Shown: piece by piece, positions 1 through 9,269 of the stretch | Layout: every line of letters starts with the position of its first letter | Position numbering within the stretch: the stretch's first letter is position 1 | From: Pseudomonas sp. B21-023 | Lineage (GTDB): Bacteria > Pseudomonadota > Gammaproteobacteria > Pseudomonadales > Pseudomonadaceae | Assembly: GCF_024749165.1 (NCBI RefSeq) | Contig: NZ_CP087190.1 | Span: 496,001-560,000 of the forward strand | Direction of reading: 5' to 3' | DNA: 64,000 bases | Program-made: the position numbers and the translations under genes | The notes under the pieces: model-generated | What the model was told of the DNA's origin: nothing | Databases searched by the model: none | What the model saw: the letters and a program-made list of their open reading frames with translations, nothing else

Positions 1-286
1 TCTGCAGGTAGCGGCGATAAAGGGGGTTCTTGCTCCACGCCGGGTCGCTGAAGCGACGGTCGTCGCCTTCCGGTTGCAGGGCCGACTTGCCCAGCAGGAC
101 GTTTTTCAGCTCCAGGCCGAAGTGCGCCACGTGCTTGGCGCTGTGCAAGGGCTGGCGCATGGCCTGGCGTAATACCGTGCGTGCCGATGTAAGTAGATCC
201 TTGCGGCGAATGCCGATGACCGGGTTCAGCCCCAGGGTGTTTTCCGAGGCCTGCCGCTGCAACTCATCGTTGTTCTTGTTACTCAT
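1..286 (-). CDS. phaC1: Class II poly(3-hydroxyalkanoate) synthase PhaC1, N-terminal part (cut by window edge)
   Basis: Ninety-five codons read from the ATG at 284-286 and run off the window. The N-terminus begins MSNKNNDELQ and continues with the segment GLNPVIGIRRKDLL, typical of medium-chain-length PHA synthases of fluorescent pseudomonads. The family joins (R)-3-hydroxyacyl-CoA units into polyester granules. The catalytic Cys-Asp-His triad lies outside the window. A GGAG ribosome site sits 8 bases before the ATG. The neighbours, DUF971 then hslU and hslV upstream, are the usual ones for the pha locus in this group, so phaZ and phaC2 are expected just beyond base 1. Identification rests on the N-terminus and on synteny. 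Confidence 0.9.
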   Translation of the reverse strand, partial: MSNKNNDELQRQASENTLGLNPVIGIRRKDLLTSARTVLRQAMRQPLHSAKHVAHFGLELKNVLLGKSALQPEGDDRRFSDPAWSKNPLYRRYLQ

Positions 287-621
287 CTACGACGCTCCGT
301 TGTCCTGAGACGAGTACCGGTGTGCTGTGACAGCCCGGTACTGCTACTCGGGTGACCAGTGATAAGGAACAGCGGTGCTGCGACCGGATGCGTGCCGATG
401 ATGAGCTGCGGGGGTTTCTGCGTGTGAAGACAACCTGCTTTCGCTCGCGACCTCTACATACCGGCCTGGCCCTGCCTGCCCGGAGGCGATGCAGGGAACT
501 TGCCAGCTCCATTGGTTACCCGACTTTCGTGTAATGCGCAAGACAGCCAATCTTTGGCAGTCATCCAGGCATTCAAGCAGATGAGATTAGAAAATGCGCT
601 CTAAAGCTTGCGGGGCTTGAG
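287..621. other. Intergenic region upstream of phaC1
   Basis: This gene-free stretch separates the DUF971 gene from phaC1, both on the minus strand. It must hold the phaC1 promoter and leader. It is less GC-rich toward 530-600. I looked for sigma-54 type GG/GC spacing and found only a mis-spaced candidate, so no promoter is called. Short open frames on either strand here lack ribosome sites and family features. Confidence 0.6.
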
Positions 622-999
622 CTAGAGCATCAATTTCACTACCGATTCGGACGGGTCGCGGGATTTGCCGGCCTTGTGCAATTCGTCGAGGTAGTCGGCC
701 CATAGCTGCTCCTGGCGCAGGCACAGCTGCTCGAGGTATTCCCAGGTGAACAATCCTGAGTCATGGCCGTCGTCGAAGGTCAGTTTCAGTGCGTATTGAC
801 CAGCCGGTTCCAGGCCGCTGAGGCCGACGTTGATCTTGCCGAATTGCAGGATGGGATTGCCGTGGCCCTGGACTTCGGCGGAAGGCGAGTGCACGCGCAG
901 GAACTCGGCGGGCAGGTGGTAGACCTCGCCGGGGGCGTAGGTGAGGGTAAGGGTTCTGGAGGCTTTGTGCAGGTTGATGGCGGTGGGGAGGCGGGCCAT
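622..999 (-). CDS. DUF971 (gamma-butyrobetaine hydroxylase-like N-terminal) domain protein
   Basis: A 125-residue protein starting MARLPTAINLHKASRTL, with a DUF971 fold signature: a LTYAPGEVYHLPAEFLRVHSPSAE segment (in pieces) then FTWEYLEQLC near the end. The domain also occurs at the N-terminus of gamma-butyrobetaine hydroxylases and in proteins linked to iron-sulfur cluster handling. The role of the stand-alone form is not settled. The ATG at 997-999 is chosen because the conserved region starts there. An upstream in-frame ATG would add 23 unrelated residues. The gene is 86 bp downstream of hslU on the same strand, a conserved arrangement in pseudomonads. Confidence 0.85.
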   Translation of the reverse strand: MARLPTAINLHKASRTLTLTYAPGEVYHLPAEFLRVHSPSAEVQGHGNPILQFGKINVGLSGLEPAGQYALKLTFDDGHDSGLFTWEYLEQLCLRQEQLWADYLDELHKAGKSRDPSESVVKLML

Positions 1000-1058
1000 G
1001 GGTGACTCTCTCTTTGGCTTCAAGCTGCAAGCTTCGAGTGATTCCAGGCATTGTGCAA

Positions 1059-1077
1059 GGGGCCGCAACGCGGCCCC
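1059..1077 (-). other. GC-rich stem-loop just downstream of hslU
   Basis: An 8-bp perfect stem (GGGGCCGC paired with GCGGCCCC) with a 3-base loop lies 9 bases past the hslU stop. In the minus-strand RNA it is followed by TTGCAC rather than a U-run, so it is a poor intrinsic terminator. It more likely protects the hslVU transcript 3' end or weakens read-through into the DUF971 gene. Confidence 0.5.
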
Positions 1078-1085
1078 GTGCGGTC

Positions 1086-2429
1086 TTACAGGATGTAACG
1101 CGACAGGTCTTCGTTCTGCGCCAGCTCACCCAGGTGGCTGTTGACGTAGGCGGCGTCGATGTGGATCGGCGTCTCGTCGTGGGCGCTGGCCAGGTCGCCG
1201 GCGCTGAACGACACCTCTTCGAGCAGGCGCTCGAGCAGGGTGTGCAGGCGGCGGGCACCGATGTTCTCGGTTTTCTCGTTGACCTGGTAGGCGATCTCGG
1301 CCAGGCGCTTGAGGCCCTCGTCGGCGAACTCGATGTTCAGGCCCTCGGTCTTGAGCAGGGCGCTGTACTGCTCGGTCAGCGAGGCGTGCGGTTCCTTGAG
1401 GATGCGCTCGAAGTCTTCCGGGGTCAGCGCCTTGAGCTCGACACGGATCGGCAGACGGCCCTGCAATTCGGGCACCAGGTCGCTCGGCTTGCTCAGATGG
1501 AACGCACCGGAGGCGATGAACAGGATGTGGTCGGTCTTGACCATGCCCAGCTTGGTATTGACGGTGCAACCTTCGATCAGCGGCAGCAGGTCGCGCTGCA
1601 CGCCTTCACGGGAGACATCGGCGCCGCCGACGTTGCCACGCTTGGCAACCTTGTCGATCTCGTCGATGAACACGATACCGTGCTGCTCGACCGCTTCCAG
1701 GGCCTTGGCCTTGAGCTCTTCCTCATTGACCAGGCGGCCGGCTTCTTCGTCACGGACCATCTTCAGCGCGTCCTTGACCTTGAGCTTGCGTGCCTTGCGC
1801 TTGCCCTTGCCCATGTTGGCGAACAGGCTTTGCAGCTGGTTGGTCATCTCTTCCATGCCGGGTGGCGCGGCGATCTCGACACCCATGCTTTCGGCGACTT
1901 CGATCTCGATTTCCTTGTCGTCCAGCTGGCCTTCGCGCAGGCGCTTGCGGAACAGCTGGCGAGTGTTGGAGTCGCTGCTGCTCTGCTGGGCTTCCTCGCT
2001 GAAGCTGCTGACCCGCGCCTGTGGCAGCAGGGCGTCGAGGATGCGGTCCTCGGCGGCGTCCTCGGCGCGGTGGCGCACGCGGACGATCTCCTGCTCGCGC
2101 AGCATCTTCAGCGCGGCGTCGGCCAGGTCGCGGATGATCGATTCGACGTCACGGCCGACATAGCCGACCTCGGTGAACTTGGTCGCTTCGACCTTGATGA
2201 ACGGTGCGTTGGCCAGCTTGGCCAGGCGGCGGGCGATTTCAGTCTTGCCCACGCCGGTGGGGCCAATCATCAGGATGTTCTTGGGGGTGACTTCGGCACG
2301 CAGCTCGGCGGGGAGCTGCATGCGCCGCCAGCGGTTGCGCAGGGCAATGGCGACAGCGCGCTTGGCGTCGTCCTGGCCGATGATGTGGCGGTTGAGTTCG
2401 TGGACGATTTCGCGTGGGGTCATGGACAT
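1086..2429 (-). CDS. hslU: ATP-dependent protease ATPase subunit HslU (ClpY)
   Basis: AAA+ unfoldase of the HslVU (ClpYQ) protease, which feeds unfolded proteins into the HslV chamber in the cytoplasm. The 447-residue protein starts [13 protein letters not shown]. It has a Walker [10 protein letters not shown] at about residues 56-64, a Walker B ending [10 protein letters not shown], and the C-terminal tail DLSRYIL that inserts into HslV. Length equals the family norm. The start at 2427-2429 is preferred over an ATG six codons upstream because HslU proteins begin at this Met. It follows hslV with a 74-bp gap that contains a terminator-like hairpin. Confidence 0.97.
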   Translation of the reverse strand: MSMTPREIVHELNRHIIGQDDAKRAVAIALRNRWRRMQLPAELRAEVTPKNILMIGPTGVGKTEIARRLAKLANAPFIKVEATKFTEVGYVGRDVESIIRDLADAALKMLREQEIVRVRHRAEDAAEDRILDALLPQARVSSFSEEAQQSSSDSNTRQLFRKRLREGQLDDKEIEIEVAESMGVEIAAPPGMEEMTNQLQSLFANMGKGKRKARKLKVKDALKMVRDEEAGRLVNEEELKAKALEAVEQHGIVFIDEIDKVAKRGNVGGADVSREGVQRDLLPLIEGCTVNTKLGMVKTDHILFIASGAFHLSKPSDLVPELQGRLPIRVELKALTPEDFERILKEPHASLTEQYSALLKTEGLNIEFADEGLKRLAEIAYQVNEKTENIGARRLHTLLERLLEEVSFSAGDLASAHDETPIHIDAAYVNSHLGELAQNEDLSRYIL

Positions 2430-2465
2430 GATGTGTGGGGTCCTCAAGCACAGTGATCAGTGTGG

Positions 2466-2488
2466 AAAAGTCCCGCTGCGAGCGGGAC
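2466..2488 (-). terminator. Terminator-like hairpin (attenuator candidate) between hslV and hslU
   Basis: In the minus-strand RNA, GUCCCGCU pairs with AGCGGGAC around a 3-base loop and is followed at once by UUUU then CCACA. The position, inside the hslV-hslU gap, would let only part of the transcripts continue into hslU. The short U-run suggests partial termination. Confidence 0.5.
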
Positions 2489-2503
2489 GCCAAAACAACT
2501 GAT

Positions 2504-3034
2504 TCACTCGGCCAGGTCCTGCTCCTCGATGGTCAGGTTGTGGTTGGTGAACACGCAGATGTCGCCGGCGATGTTCAGGGCGGCCTCGGTGATTTCGCGG
2601 GCCGACAGGTCGGTCTTGTTCAGCAGGGCGCGGGCCGCGGCCTGGGCATAGCCACCGCCGGAACCCATGGCGATCAGCCCGTCCTCGGGTTCGACCACGT
2701 CGCCGTTGCCGGTGATGATCAGGGATGCATCCTTGTTGGCCACGGCCAGCATCGCTTCCAGGCGGCTCAGCGAGCGGTCGGTACGCCATTCCTTGGCCAG
2801 CTCGACGGCGGCACGCACCAGGTGGCCGGAGTGTTTCTGCAGCTGGGCTTCGAAGCGCTCGAACAGGGTGAAGGCATCGGCGGTGGCACCGGCAAAACCG
2901 GCGATGACCTGGCCGTTGTACAGGCGCCGCACTTTCTTGGCGTTGCCTTTCATCACAGTGTTGCCGAGGGAAACCTGGCCGTCGCCGCCCATGACGACTT
3001 TGCCGTTACGGCGGACAGAAACGATGGTAGTCAA
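2504..3034 (-). CDS. hslV: ATP-dependent protease peptidase subunit HslV (ClpQ)
   Basis: N-terminal threonine peptidase of the HslVU protease, 176 residues, sequence [19 protein letters not shown] onward. The start is a TTG at 3032-3034. This makes Thr2 the N-terminal nucleophile after Met removal and gives exact family length, and a GGAGA ribosome site sits 8 bases upstream. The in-frame ATG 48 bases further up would bury the catalytic Thr and so should not be used. The segment [11 protein letters not shown] and the [15 protein letters not shown] region are family hallmarks. It is the first gene of the hslV-hslU-DUF971 unit. Confidence 0.96.
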   Translation of the reverse strand: MTTIVSVRRNGKVVMGGDGQVSLGNTVMKGNAKKVRRLYNGQVIAGFAGATADAFTLFERFEAQLQKHSGHLVRAAVELAKEWRTDRSLSRLEAMLAVANKDASLIITGNGDVVEPEDGLIAMGSGGGYAQAAARALLNKTDLSAREITEAALNIAGDICVFTNHNLTIEEQDLAE

Positions 3035-3181
3035 GGGGAGAGTCTCCACGCAGCGGGGCGAAAATGCCTGATGCAGACTCATATGGGGGGAGGGGGGAAG
3101 GATTTCAACCGAGAGGGATGAATGGTTGTTTCAAGGCATTGCCTGGCAGGCCTGCTCCACACAATGACCCCGGGGGGCTTC

Positions 3182-3208
3182 GTGGGAGCGGGCTTGCCCC
3201 GCGATGGC
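3182..3208. repeat. REP-like palindromic element
   Basis: Matches the group's REP core: GTGGGAGCGGGCTTGCCCCG followed by CGATGGC. It lies between the hslV promoter region and the pyrC' stop, so it can also fold at the 3' end of the pyr transcript. The same core recurs at many other intergenic places in the window. Confidence 0.85.
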
Positions 3209-3213
3209 GTTAC

Positions 3214-4485
3214 TCAGGCCTCGTGGCAGATGTGCCCATCGACCAAGGTATAACGCACCGCGCCCGGCAGGCAGTGGCCGATGAACGGGCAGTTCTCGCC
3301 GCGGGAGAACCAGTGTTCGCCGGCCACGGTCGAGGCTTTCGGGTCGAACAGCACCAGGTCGGCGGCGGCGCCGACTTTCAGCTCGCCGGCTGGCAGGCGC
3401 ATGGCCGTGGCCGGGCCGCTGCTCAGGCGTGCCAACAAGGTCGGCAGGTCGAGCAGGCCGTCCTCCACCAGGGTCATGGCCAGCGGCAACAGCAGCTCGA
3501 CACTGCTGATGCCTGGCTCGGTGGCGCCGAACGGCGCCAGCTTGGCATCGCGCTCGTGGGGCTGGTGATGGCTGGAGATTGCCTGGATCACCCCAGACTT
3601 TACCGCCTCGCGCAGGCCGTCGCGGTCGGCGGCGGTGCGCAGTGGCGGCTGCACGTGGTACAGGCTTGAGAAGTCGCGCAGGGCCTCATCGGTGAGGATC
3701 AGCTGGTACAGCGCCACATCGGCGGTGACCGGCAGCCCCAACTGCTGGGCCTGGGCGATCAGCCGGGCGCCACGGGCGCTGGTGATCTGTGTGAAGTGGG
3801 CGCGTACGCCGCTCTGCTCGACCAGCAGCAGGTTGCGGGCCAGGGCCACGGTCTCGGCGGTTTCCGGGATGCCAGGCAGGCCGAGGAAGCTGGCCATCGG
3901 CCCCTCGTGGGCGAGGCCGCCCTGGGCCAGGTCACGGTCCTGGGAATGGAACACCACTGTCAGGTCGAAGGTGGCGGCGTATTCCAGGGCGCGAGCCAGG
4001 GTGCGGTTGTTGGGGATCTCTTTCAGGCCGTTGCCGAAGGCCACGCAGCCAGTGTCGCGCAGGGCCACCAGTTCGGCCAGTTGCTCGCCTTCCAGGCCTT
4101 TGGTCAGGGCACCGATCGGATAGACCTTGCTGTTGGCCGCTTCGCGGGCGCGGTCAAGGATCAGTTCGGCGACGGCCGAGGTGTCCAATACTGGCTTGGT
4201 CTGCGGTGGGCAGCACAGGCTGGTGACGCCACCGGCGACCGCGGCGCGGGTTTCGCTGGCGATGTTGCCTTTGCGGCTGTAGCCAGGTTCGCGCAGGGAG
4301 ACGCCGAGGTCGACCAGGCCTGGGGCGGCGACCAGGCCATCGGCCTGGATCATGCGGCTGGCGCTGAAGCCGGCTGGAGCCGCGCCGATGGCGGCAATGC
4401 GCCCGCCGTCGAGGTGCAGGTCGGTGACCTTGTCCAGGCCGCTGGCAGGATCGATGACCCGGGCGCCGATAATGCTGATGGTCAC
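3214..4485 (-). CDS. pyrC': Dihydroorotase-like protein PyrC' (non-catalytic partner of aspartate transcarbamoylase)
   Basis: A 423-residue amidohydrolase-fold protein that overlaps the end of pyrB by 4 bases. Active dihydroorotases carry the metal-binding HxH in a segment like GLIDxHVHLREPG. Here the segment reads [13 protein letters not shown], with Gly and Ser at the two His positions, so the enzyme cannot bind zinc normally. This is the known inactive PyrC' of pseudomonads, which is needed to assemble the dodecameric ATCase. The true dihydroorotase must be encoded elsewhere. The ATGA overlap implies translational coupling and matched subunit supply. Confidence 0.93.
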   Translation of the reverse strand: MTISIIGARVIDPASGLDKVTDLHLDGGRIAAIGAAPAGFSASRMIQADGLVAAPGLVDLGVSLREPGYSRKGNIASETRAAVAGGVTSLCCPPQTKPVLDTSAVAELILDRAREAANSKVYPIGALTKGLEGEQLAELVALRDTGCVAFGNGLKEIPNNRTLARALEYAATFDLTVVFHSQDRDLAQGGLAHEGPMASFLGLPGIPETAETVALARNLLLVEQSGVRAHFTQITSARGARLIAQAQQLGLPVTADVALYQLILTDEALRDFSSLYHVQPPLRTAADRDGLREAVKSGVIQAISSHHQPHERDAKLAPFGATEPGISSVELLLPLAMTLVEDGLLDLPTLLARLSSGPATAMRLPAGELKVGAAADLVLFDPKASTVAGEHWFSRGENCPFIGHCLPGAVRYTLVDGHICHEA

Positions 4486-5486
4486 TGGGCGTTCTCCTGC
4501 TCGAATTGACGTTGCGCGTTCTGCCCGCTCATGGCCATGGACAGTACTGCCATGCGTACGGCGATGCCGTAGGTGACCTGATTGAGGATCACCGAATGCT
4601 GGCCGTCGGCCACTGCCGACTCGATCTCCACGCCGCGGTTGATCGGGCCCGGGTGCATGACAATGGCGTCGGGTTTGGCACCGGCCAGGCGCGCGGTGGT
4701 CAGGCCGAACAGGCGGTAGAACTCGCCCTCGCTGGGCAGCAGGCCGCCGGCCATTCGCTCACGCTGCAGGCGCAGCATGATCACCACGTCGACATCCTTG
4801 AGGCCTTCGGCGAGGTCCGTGTACACCTTCACGCCGTACTGCTCGATGCCGATCGGGATCAGCGTCTTCGGGCCGATCACGCGGATGTCCGGGCAGCCCA
4901 GCGCCTTGAGCGCGAGCATGTCGGAGCGGGCCACGCGCGAGTGCAGGATATCGCCGACGATGGCCACCGACAGGTTCTCGAAGCTGCCCTTGTGCCGACG
5001 GATGGTCAGCATGTCGAGCATGCCCTGGGTCGGGTGGGCGTGGCGGCCGTCACCGCCGTTGATCACCGCCACATCCGGGCACACGTGCTCGGCGATGAAA
5101 TGGGCGGCGCCGGAGTCGGAGTGGCGCACGACGAACATGTCGGCGGCCATGGCCTCCAGGTTGCGCAGGGTGTCGAACAGGGTCTCGCCCTTGCTGGTCG
5201 AGGAGGTCGACACGTTCAGGCTGATCACGTCCGCCGACAGGCGCTGGGCGGCCAGCTCGAAGGTGGTGCGGGTACGGGTGGAGTTCTCGAAGAACACGTT
5301 GCACACGGTCTTGCCGCGCAGCAGCGGGACTTTCTTCACGGCCCGGGCGCCGACTTCGAGGAACGAGTCGGCGGTGTCGAGGATCTCGGTCAGCAGTTCG
5401 CGGGGCAAACCGTCGAGCGAGAGGAAGTGGCGCAGCTGGCCCTGATCATTGAGCTGCAGCGGGCGCTTGGCGTCGAATGGCGTCAT
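4482..5486 (-). CDS. pyrB: Aspartate carbamoyltransferase catalytic subunit
   Basis: First committed step of pyrimidine synthesis: carbamoyl phosphate plus aspartate to carbamoyl aspartate. The 334-residue protein has the carbamoyl-phosphate motif [12 protein letters not shown] at about 66-77, the HPTQ segment, and the C-terminal [10 protein letters not shown] loop. An N-terminal extension of about 30 residues is typical of the Pseudomonas class, whose catalytic chain binds nucleotide effectors itself because there is no PyrI. It lies 12 bp after pyrR and overlaps pyrC'. Confidence 0.97.
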   Translation of the reverse strand: MTPFDAKRPLQLNDQGQLRHFLSLDGLPRELLTEILDTADSFLEVGARAVKKVPLLRGKTVCNVFFENSTRTRTTFELAAQRLSADVISLNVSTSSTSKGETLFDTLRNLEAMAADMFVVRHSDSGAAHFIAEHVCPDVAVINGGDGRHAHPTQGMLDMLTIRRHKGSFENLSVAIVGDILHSRVARSDMLALKALGCPDIRVIGPKTLIPIGIEQYGVKVYTDLAEGLKDVDVVIMLRLQRERMAGGLLPSEGEFYRLFGLTTARLAGAKPDAIVMHPGPINRGVEIESAVADGQHSVILNQVTYGIAVRMAVLSMAMSGQNAQRQFEQENAQ

Positions 5487-5498
5487 CGCGGGGGACTC

Positions 5499-6017
5499 TT
5501 AAAGGGCGGATGCGGGAGCGAGGTCCTGGCGCTCGAGGGCGAGCGGCGTGGGTCCGGTCAATTTTACCCGTTCATGGGCGGCCAGGGACAGGGTGGCGCC
5601 AAGCACATTCGGGCGGATCGGCAGTTCGCCGGCATCCAGGTCGAGCAGGCAAACCAGCGTCACGCTGGCCGGGCGGCCGTAGTCGAACAGCTCGTTGAGC
5701 GCGGCGCGGATGGTACGCCCGCTCATCAGCACGTCGTCCACCAGCACCAGGTGCTGGCCTTCGATCTCGAAGGGCAGTTCCGAGGGGCGAACCTGCGGGT
5801 GCAGGCCGTTCTGGCTGAAATCGTCACGGTAGAAGGAGACGTCCAGGGTACCCAGCGGGCTCTGGTCGCCGAGCTCGGCCTGCAGGGCCTGGGCCACCCA
5901 CACACCGCCGGTGCGGATGCCGATGAAGCGTGGCTCGGCGATCGTGCGGCGGGCCAGGTGGGCGCGAAGGTCGATGGCCATCTGCCGGATCAGGTCGGCG
6001 GGATTGGGTAGGCTCAT
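5499..6017 (-). CDS. pyrR: PyrR bifunctional regulator / uracil phosphoribosyltransferase
   Basis: A 172-residue type I phosphoribosyltransferase with the PRPP loop [16 protein letters not shown]. PyrR proteins sense UMP and PRPP and control pyr genes. In pseudomonads PyrR is reported to affect pyrBC' expression. The ATG at 6015-6017 has a GAGGAG ribosome site 7 bases upstream. An earlier in-frame ATG would add 48 residues that overlap the ruvX end. It lies between ruvX and pyrB in one minus-strand run. Confidence 0.93.
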   Translation of the reverse strand: MSLPNPADLIRQMAIDLRAHLARRTIAEPRFIGIRTGGVWVAQALQAELGDQSPLGTLDVSFYRDDFSQNGLHPQVRPSELPFEIEGQHLVLVDDVLMSGRTIRAALNELFDYGRPASVTLVCLLDLDAGELPIRPNVLGATLSLAAHERVKLTGPTPLALERQDLAPASAL

Positions 6018-6069
6018 TGCGTGCTCCTCGGAAGGCGGGCGCCGGCAAGCCGCCGGCGGCAAAGCGGAT

Positions 6070-6495
6070 TTAAGTGTTGGCCTCCAGCCAGCCTTGCAGC
6101 AGCAGGGCCGCGGCGATGGCGTCGACCGGATTGTCGCGGTAGCTGCCATGACGGCCGCCACGGGCCATCTGCTCGCCCTTGGCTTCGAAGGTGGTGAGCC
6201 GTTCGTCGTGGGTGTGTACCGGCAGGTTGTAGCGGCCGTGCAGGCGACGGGCGAATTTTTCGGCGCGTTCGCTCATCTCGCTGGGCGTGCCGTCCATGTT
6301 CAGTGGCAGGCCGACGACGATGGCGTCGGGTTTCCATTCCTTGATCAGCTTCTCGACCTGGTTCCAGTCCGGCACACCGTTCTGCGCCTTGAGCGTGCAC
6401 AGTTCTCGGGCCTGGCCGGTGATCACCTGGCCGACGGCCACGCCGATCTGCCGGGTGCCGTAGTCGAAGCCAAGCAGCAAGCGCAGTTCGGCCAT
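6070..6495 (-). CDS. ruvX: Putative pre-16S rRNA nuclease / Holliday junction resolvase-like RuvX (YqgF)
   Basis: A 141-residue RNase H-fold nuclease. Acidic residues are visible in [11 protein letters not shown] (residues 8-18), in DERLTTFEA, and in the final [13 protein letters not shown]. YqgF trims the 5' end of pre-16S rRNA in E. coli. Its ATG shares one base with the stop codon of algH (TGATG), so the two are translationally coupled. Confidence 0.94.
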   Translation of the reverse strand: MAELRLLLGFDYGTRQIGVAVGQVITGQARELCTLKAQNGVPDWNQVEKLIKEWKPDAIVVGLPLNMDGTPSEMSERAEKFARRLHGRYNLPVHTHDERLTTFEAKGEQMARGGRHGSYRDNPVDAIAAALLLQGWLEANT

Positions 6496-7064
6496 CAGGC
6501 GTGGCCCGCCTGGCTGGTCAGCAGGCTGAGGTTGATCCCCAGGCTGGCGGCGGCGGCGCCCAGGCGCATGTCGCTGGCCATGCCGAAGATGATCTCGGGG
6601 TCGAAGGGGCAGTTGAGCCAGGCGTTGTCGGCAAGCTCGGCCTCCAGCTGGCCGGCTTCCCAGCCCGCGTAGCCCAGGGTGATCAGGCTCTTGCGCGGAC
6701 CGTCGCCGGCGGCGATGGCGAACAGCACGTCCTGGGAGGTGGACAGCGACAGGCCCTCCAGCTCGACCGTGGCCTGGTAGCTGCGGTCGTTGCTGTGGAG
6801 CACGAAGCCGCGGTCGGTCTGCACCGGGCCGCCCTGGTAGATCGGGATGTGCAGGGTGCTGGCGGGCGGCTCATCGTCCGGGCGCAACTGCTCGAGGATG
6901 TCGGCCAGGTTCAGCTCCTGCGGGCGGTTGACCACCAGGCCCATGGCGCCGTGGGCATTGTGCTCGACGATGTAGGTGAGGGTCTGGGCAAAGTTCGGAT
7001 CGGCCATGTGCGGCATGGCGATCAGGAACTGGTGCTTGAGGTAGCTGGGGGCGAGGGTCTTCAT
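6495..7064 (-). CDS. algH: YqgE/AlgH family protein
   Basis: A 189-residue protein starting MKTLAPSYLKHQFLIAMPHM, with the AlgH signatures MGLVVNRP and IYQGGPVQTDRGFVLH. In P. aeruginosa the orthologue was linked to alginate and virulence gene control, but the biochemical role is unknown. The start at 7062-7064 is where homology begins. Upstream codons in frame overlap a REP-like element and are unlikely to be translated. It is the first gene of the algH-ruvX-pyrR-pyrB-pyrC' run. Confidence 0.93.
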   Translation of the reverse strand: MKTLAPSYLKHQFLIAMPHMADPNFAQTLTYIVEHNAHGAMGLVVNRPQELNLADILEQLRPDDEPPASTLHIPIYQGGPVQTDRGFVLHSNDRSYQATVELEGLSLSTSQDVLFAIAAGDGPRKSLITLGYAGWEAGQLEAELADNAWLNCPFDPEIIFGMASDMRLGAAAASLGINLSLLTSQAGHA

Positions 7065-7147
7065 GTCCGCTAGTGTGGCGCCAGGTGGCGAGGCTGACAA
7101 GCCGGCTCCTCCACCGATCGTGCAGAACTCAAGCCATGCGCTGTCCC

Positions 7148-7173
7148 TGTGGGAGCTGGCTTGCCAGCGATGG
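7148..7173. repeat. REP-like palindromic element (variant arm)
   Basis: TGTGGGAGCTGGCTTGCCAG followed by CGATGG, a variant of the window's REP core. It lies between tonB3 (stop side) and algH (start side). The adjacent GGGCCGCAACGCGGCCC also folds, so together these may form the tonB3 3' end. Confidence 0.75.
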
Positions 7174-7191
7174 GCCGCAACGCGGCCCCGA

Positions 7192-8091
7192 TCAGTTGCT
7201 CGACAGCCGGTCACCCCGGGCAAAGCGCCAGGTACGGATGATCTCCAGGCGGTCGAACTCCGCCAGGTCCCCGGTGAATGGCGCGAAGGGCGCCGCCAGG
7301 CGCACGATGCGCTGGGCAGCCTGGTCCAGCACGGGCTGGCCGGAGGACTCCAGCACCAGCACCTCGTACAGCGAACCGTCGCGGTTGATCGACACCATCA
7401 TCCGCAGGCTGCCGTACATCTGCTGGCGCCGGGCTTCTTCGGGGTAGTTGAGGTTGCCGATGCGCTCGACCTTCTTGCGCCACTCTTCCTTGTACCAGGC
7501 ACCCTTGTCGCGCAGGGTCGAGGCGGCATTCAGGCGGTGGATGCGCGGGCGTTTGGCGTAAAGCTGCTGTTCCTGGGACAGTTCGGCCTCGAGGCTGGCG
7601 ATCTGGCTGGACAGCTGCGAACTGTCGAAGTCCGGTACCTTGGCCTCGGGCTTAGGTTGCGGCTTGCTCTCCTTGGGCCTGGGCTCGGCTTTCTGCGGCT
7701 TCGGTGCCTGGGTGGCGACCACGGACTTCGCCGGTGCCGGGGGCGTTTGCGGTTTCGCCGCCGGGGGCGGGGTGATCTTGTTGATCTTGCTGTCCTGGAA
7801 CGGCGCGACCTCGGTGGTCTTGGGCACCGCTTTCTTGTCCAGCGTACCGCTACCCTGCTGGTTGTCCTGGGCTTGGAAATCGGCCTTCTCGGGCGCTTTC
7901 TCGCTCTTGAAGGTGGCCAGGGTGATATCCATGGCGTGTCGGATTTCGGCCGGTTTGACCACGGTGAAACCCACGCCCAGGATCAGCGCCAGGTGCACCA
8001 GGGCGGCCAGGAACAGGGTGAAACCGAGCCGGTCCACCGGGCGGACGCGCGATGGCAGCAGGTCGGGTGGGATGTCGGCGGGAAGCGTCAT
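7192..8091 (-). CDS. tonB3: TonB-family energy transducer (TonB3-like)
   Basis: A 299-residue inner-membrane protein. It has a short cytoplasmic tail, one membrane segment near residues 22-42 (GFTLFLAALVHLALILGVGF), a proline/lysine-rich periplasmic spacer (about 95-160), a coiled-coil-like stretch, and a C-terminal TonB fold with the NYPEEARRQQ motif. No ExbB or ExbD gene is adjacent. Its place next to gshB and pilG matches P. aeruginosa tonB3, which was tied to twitching motility, so a link to the Pil/Chp cluster is plausible. Confidence 0.88.
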   Translation of the reverse strand: MTLPADIPPDLLPSRVRPVDRLGFTLFLAALVHLALILGVGFTVVKPAEIRHAMDITLATFKSEKAPEKADFQAQDNQQGSGTLDKKAVPKTTEVAPFQDSKINKITPPPAAKPQTPPAPAKSVVATQAPKPQKAEPRPKESKPQPKPEAKVPDFDSSQLSSQIASLEAELSQEQQLYAKRPRIHRLNAASTLRDKGAWYKEEWRKKVERIGNLNYPEEARRQQMYGSLRMMVSINRDGSLYEVLVLESSGQPVLDQAAQRIVRLAAPFAPFTGDLAEFDRLEIIRTWRFARGDRLSSN

Positions 8092-8182
8092 CGGGTATCC
8101 AGCAACCGCTAGGCGGGGCAGCAGCTCAGTCGAAAAGGACCGGCATCATACCCCACTGCGCGGTGTTGCCACCTGTCTTCGG

Positions 8183-9136
8183 TCAGCGCGCCTGAAGCTT
8201 GCGATCAATGGCGTCCATCAATTGCCCGCCGATATTGGTGTTGAAGGCGGCGTCGATCTCGCGGATGCAGGTCGGGCTGGTGACGTTGATTTCGGTGAGG
8301 TAGTCGCCGATCACGTCCAGGCCGACGAACAGCAGGCCCTTTTCACGCAAGGTCGGGCCGACCTGGGCGGCGATCCAGCGATCGCGCTCGCTCAACGGGC
8401 GGGCTTCGCCGCGACCACCGGCGGCCAGGTTGCCGCGGGTCTCGCCGCTGGCCGGGATGCGCGCCAGGCAGTAGTCCACCGGCTCGCCGTCGATCATCAG
8501 GATGCGCTTGTCGCCATCCTTGATCGCCGGCAGGTAGGCCTGCGCCATGATCTGCTGGGCGCCGAGCGCGGTCAGGGTCTCGAGGATCACCGACAGGTTG
8601 GGGTCGCCGACCCGGTGACGGAAGATCGAAGTGCCACCCATGCCATCCAGCGGTTTGAGAATCACATCACCATGCTCGGCGGCGAACTCGCGGATGATGT
8701 CGGGGCGGCGGCTGACCAGCGTGGGGGGCGTGCACTGCGGGAACAGCGTGGCGAACAGCTTCTCGTTGCAGTCGCGCAGGCTCTGCGGGCGGTTGACCAC
8801 CAGCACGCCTTCGGCCTCGGCCTGTTCCAGCAGGTAGGTACTGTAGACGAACTCCATGTCGAAGGGCGGGTCCTTGCGCATCAGGATCACGTCCAGCTCG
8901 GCCAGGGTGCTGTCCTGCTCCTCGCCCAGTTCGAACCAGCGGGCCGGGTCGGCGAACACCTTGAGCGGGTGCATGCGTGCGCGGGCCTTGCCCTGGCCCT
9001 GGTACAGATCGCGCTGCTCCATGTAGAACAGGCTCCAGCCGCGGGCCTGGGCGGCCAGCAGCATGGCCAGCGAGCTGTCCTTTTTGTAGGAGATGGACGC
9101 GATGGGGTCCATGACAATCCCGAGGCGAACGCTCAT
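8183..9136 (-). CDS. gshB: Glutathione synthetase
   Basis: ATP-dependent ligation of gamma-glutamylcysteine and glycine. The 317-residue ATP-grasp protein shows MDPIASISYKKDSSLAML at the N-terminus, the VILKPLDGMGGTSIF nucleotide-binding loop, and the C-terminal LTEINVTSPTCIREID metal and substrate region. Length and motifs match the family. It is transcribed away from pilG across a repeat-rich 255-bp gap. Confidence 0.97.
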   Translation of the reverse strand: MSVRLGIVMDPIASISYKKDSSLAMLLAAQARGWSLFYMEQRDLYQGQGKARARMHPLKVFADPARWFELGEEQDSTLAELDVILMRKDPPFDMEFVYSTYLLEQAEAEGVLVVNRPQSLRDCNEKLFATLFPQCTPPTLVSRRPDIIREFAAEHGDVILKPLDGMGGTSIFRHRVGDPNLSVILETLTALGAQQIMAQAYLPAIKDGDKRILMIDGEPVDYCLARIPASGETRGNLAAGGRGEARPLSERDRWIAAQVGPTLREKGLLFVGLDVIGDYLTEINVTSPTCIREIDAAFNTNIGGQLMDAIDRKLQAR

Positions 9137-9269
9137 GGGTAGTTCCTCTTGGCGGCCCTAGGCCGCGATGGCACGAAAGAAAAGTGGCTCAGGGTGGCGC
9201 CGGGCGCGCCCACGGTCAAGGGGCGGGCGGATGGAATGGCCTTCGGGAGTGTGCTAAAAAGGCTCGATC

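Noticed and set aside
540..600. Possible sigma-54 promoter upstream of phaC1
   Set aside because: The GG and GC elements are 9 bases apart instead of the required spacing of 12 (by the counting used), so it cannot be a -24/-12 promoter.
1002..2456. A 484-codon open frame on the plus strand across hslU
   Set aside because: It is antisense to hslU and its translation has the Val/Leu/Asp-rich bias of a shadow frame in GC-rich DNA. It has no family match and no ribosome site.
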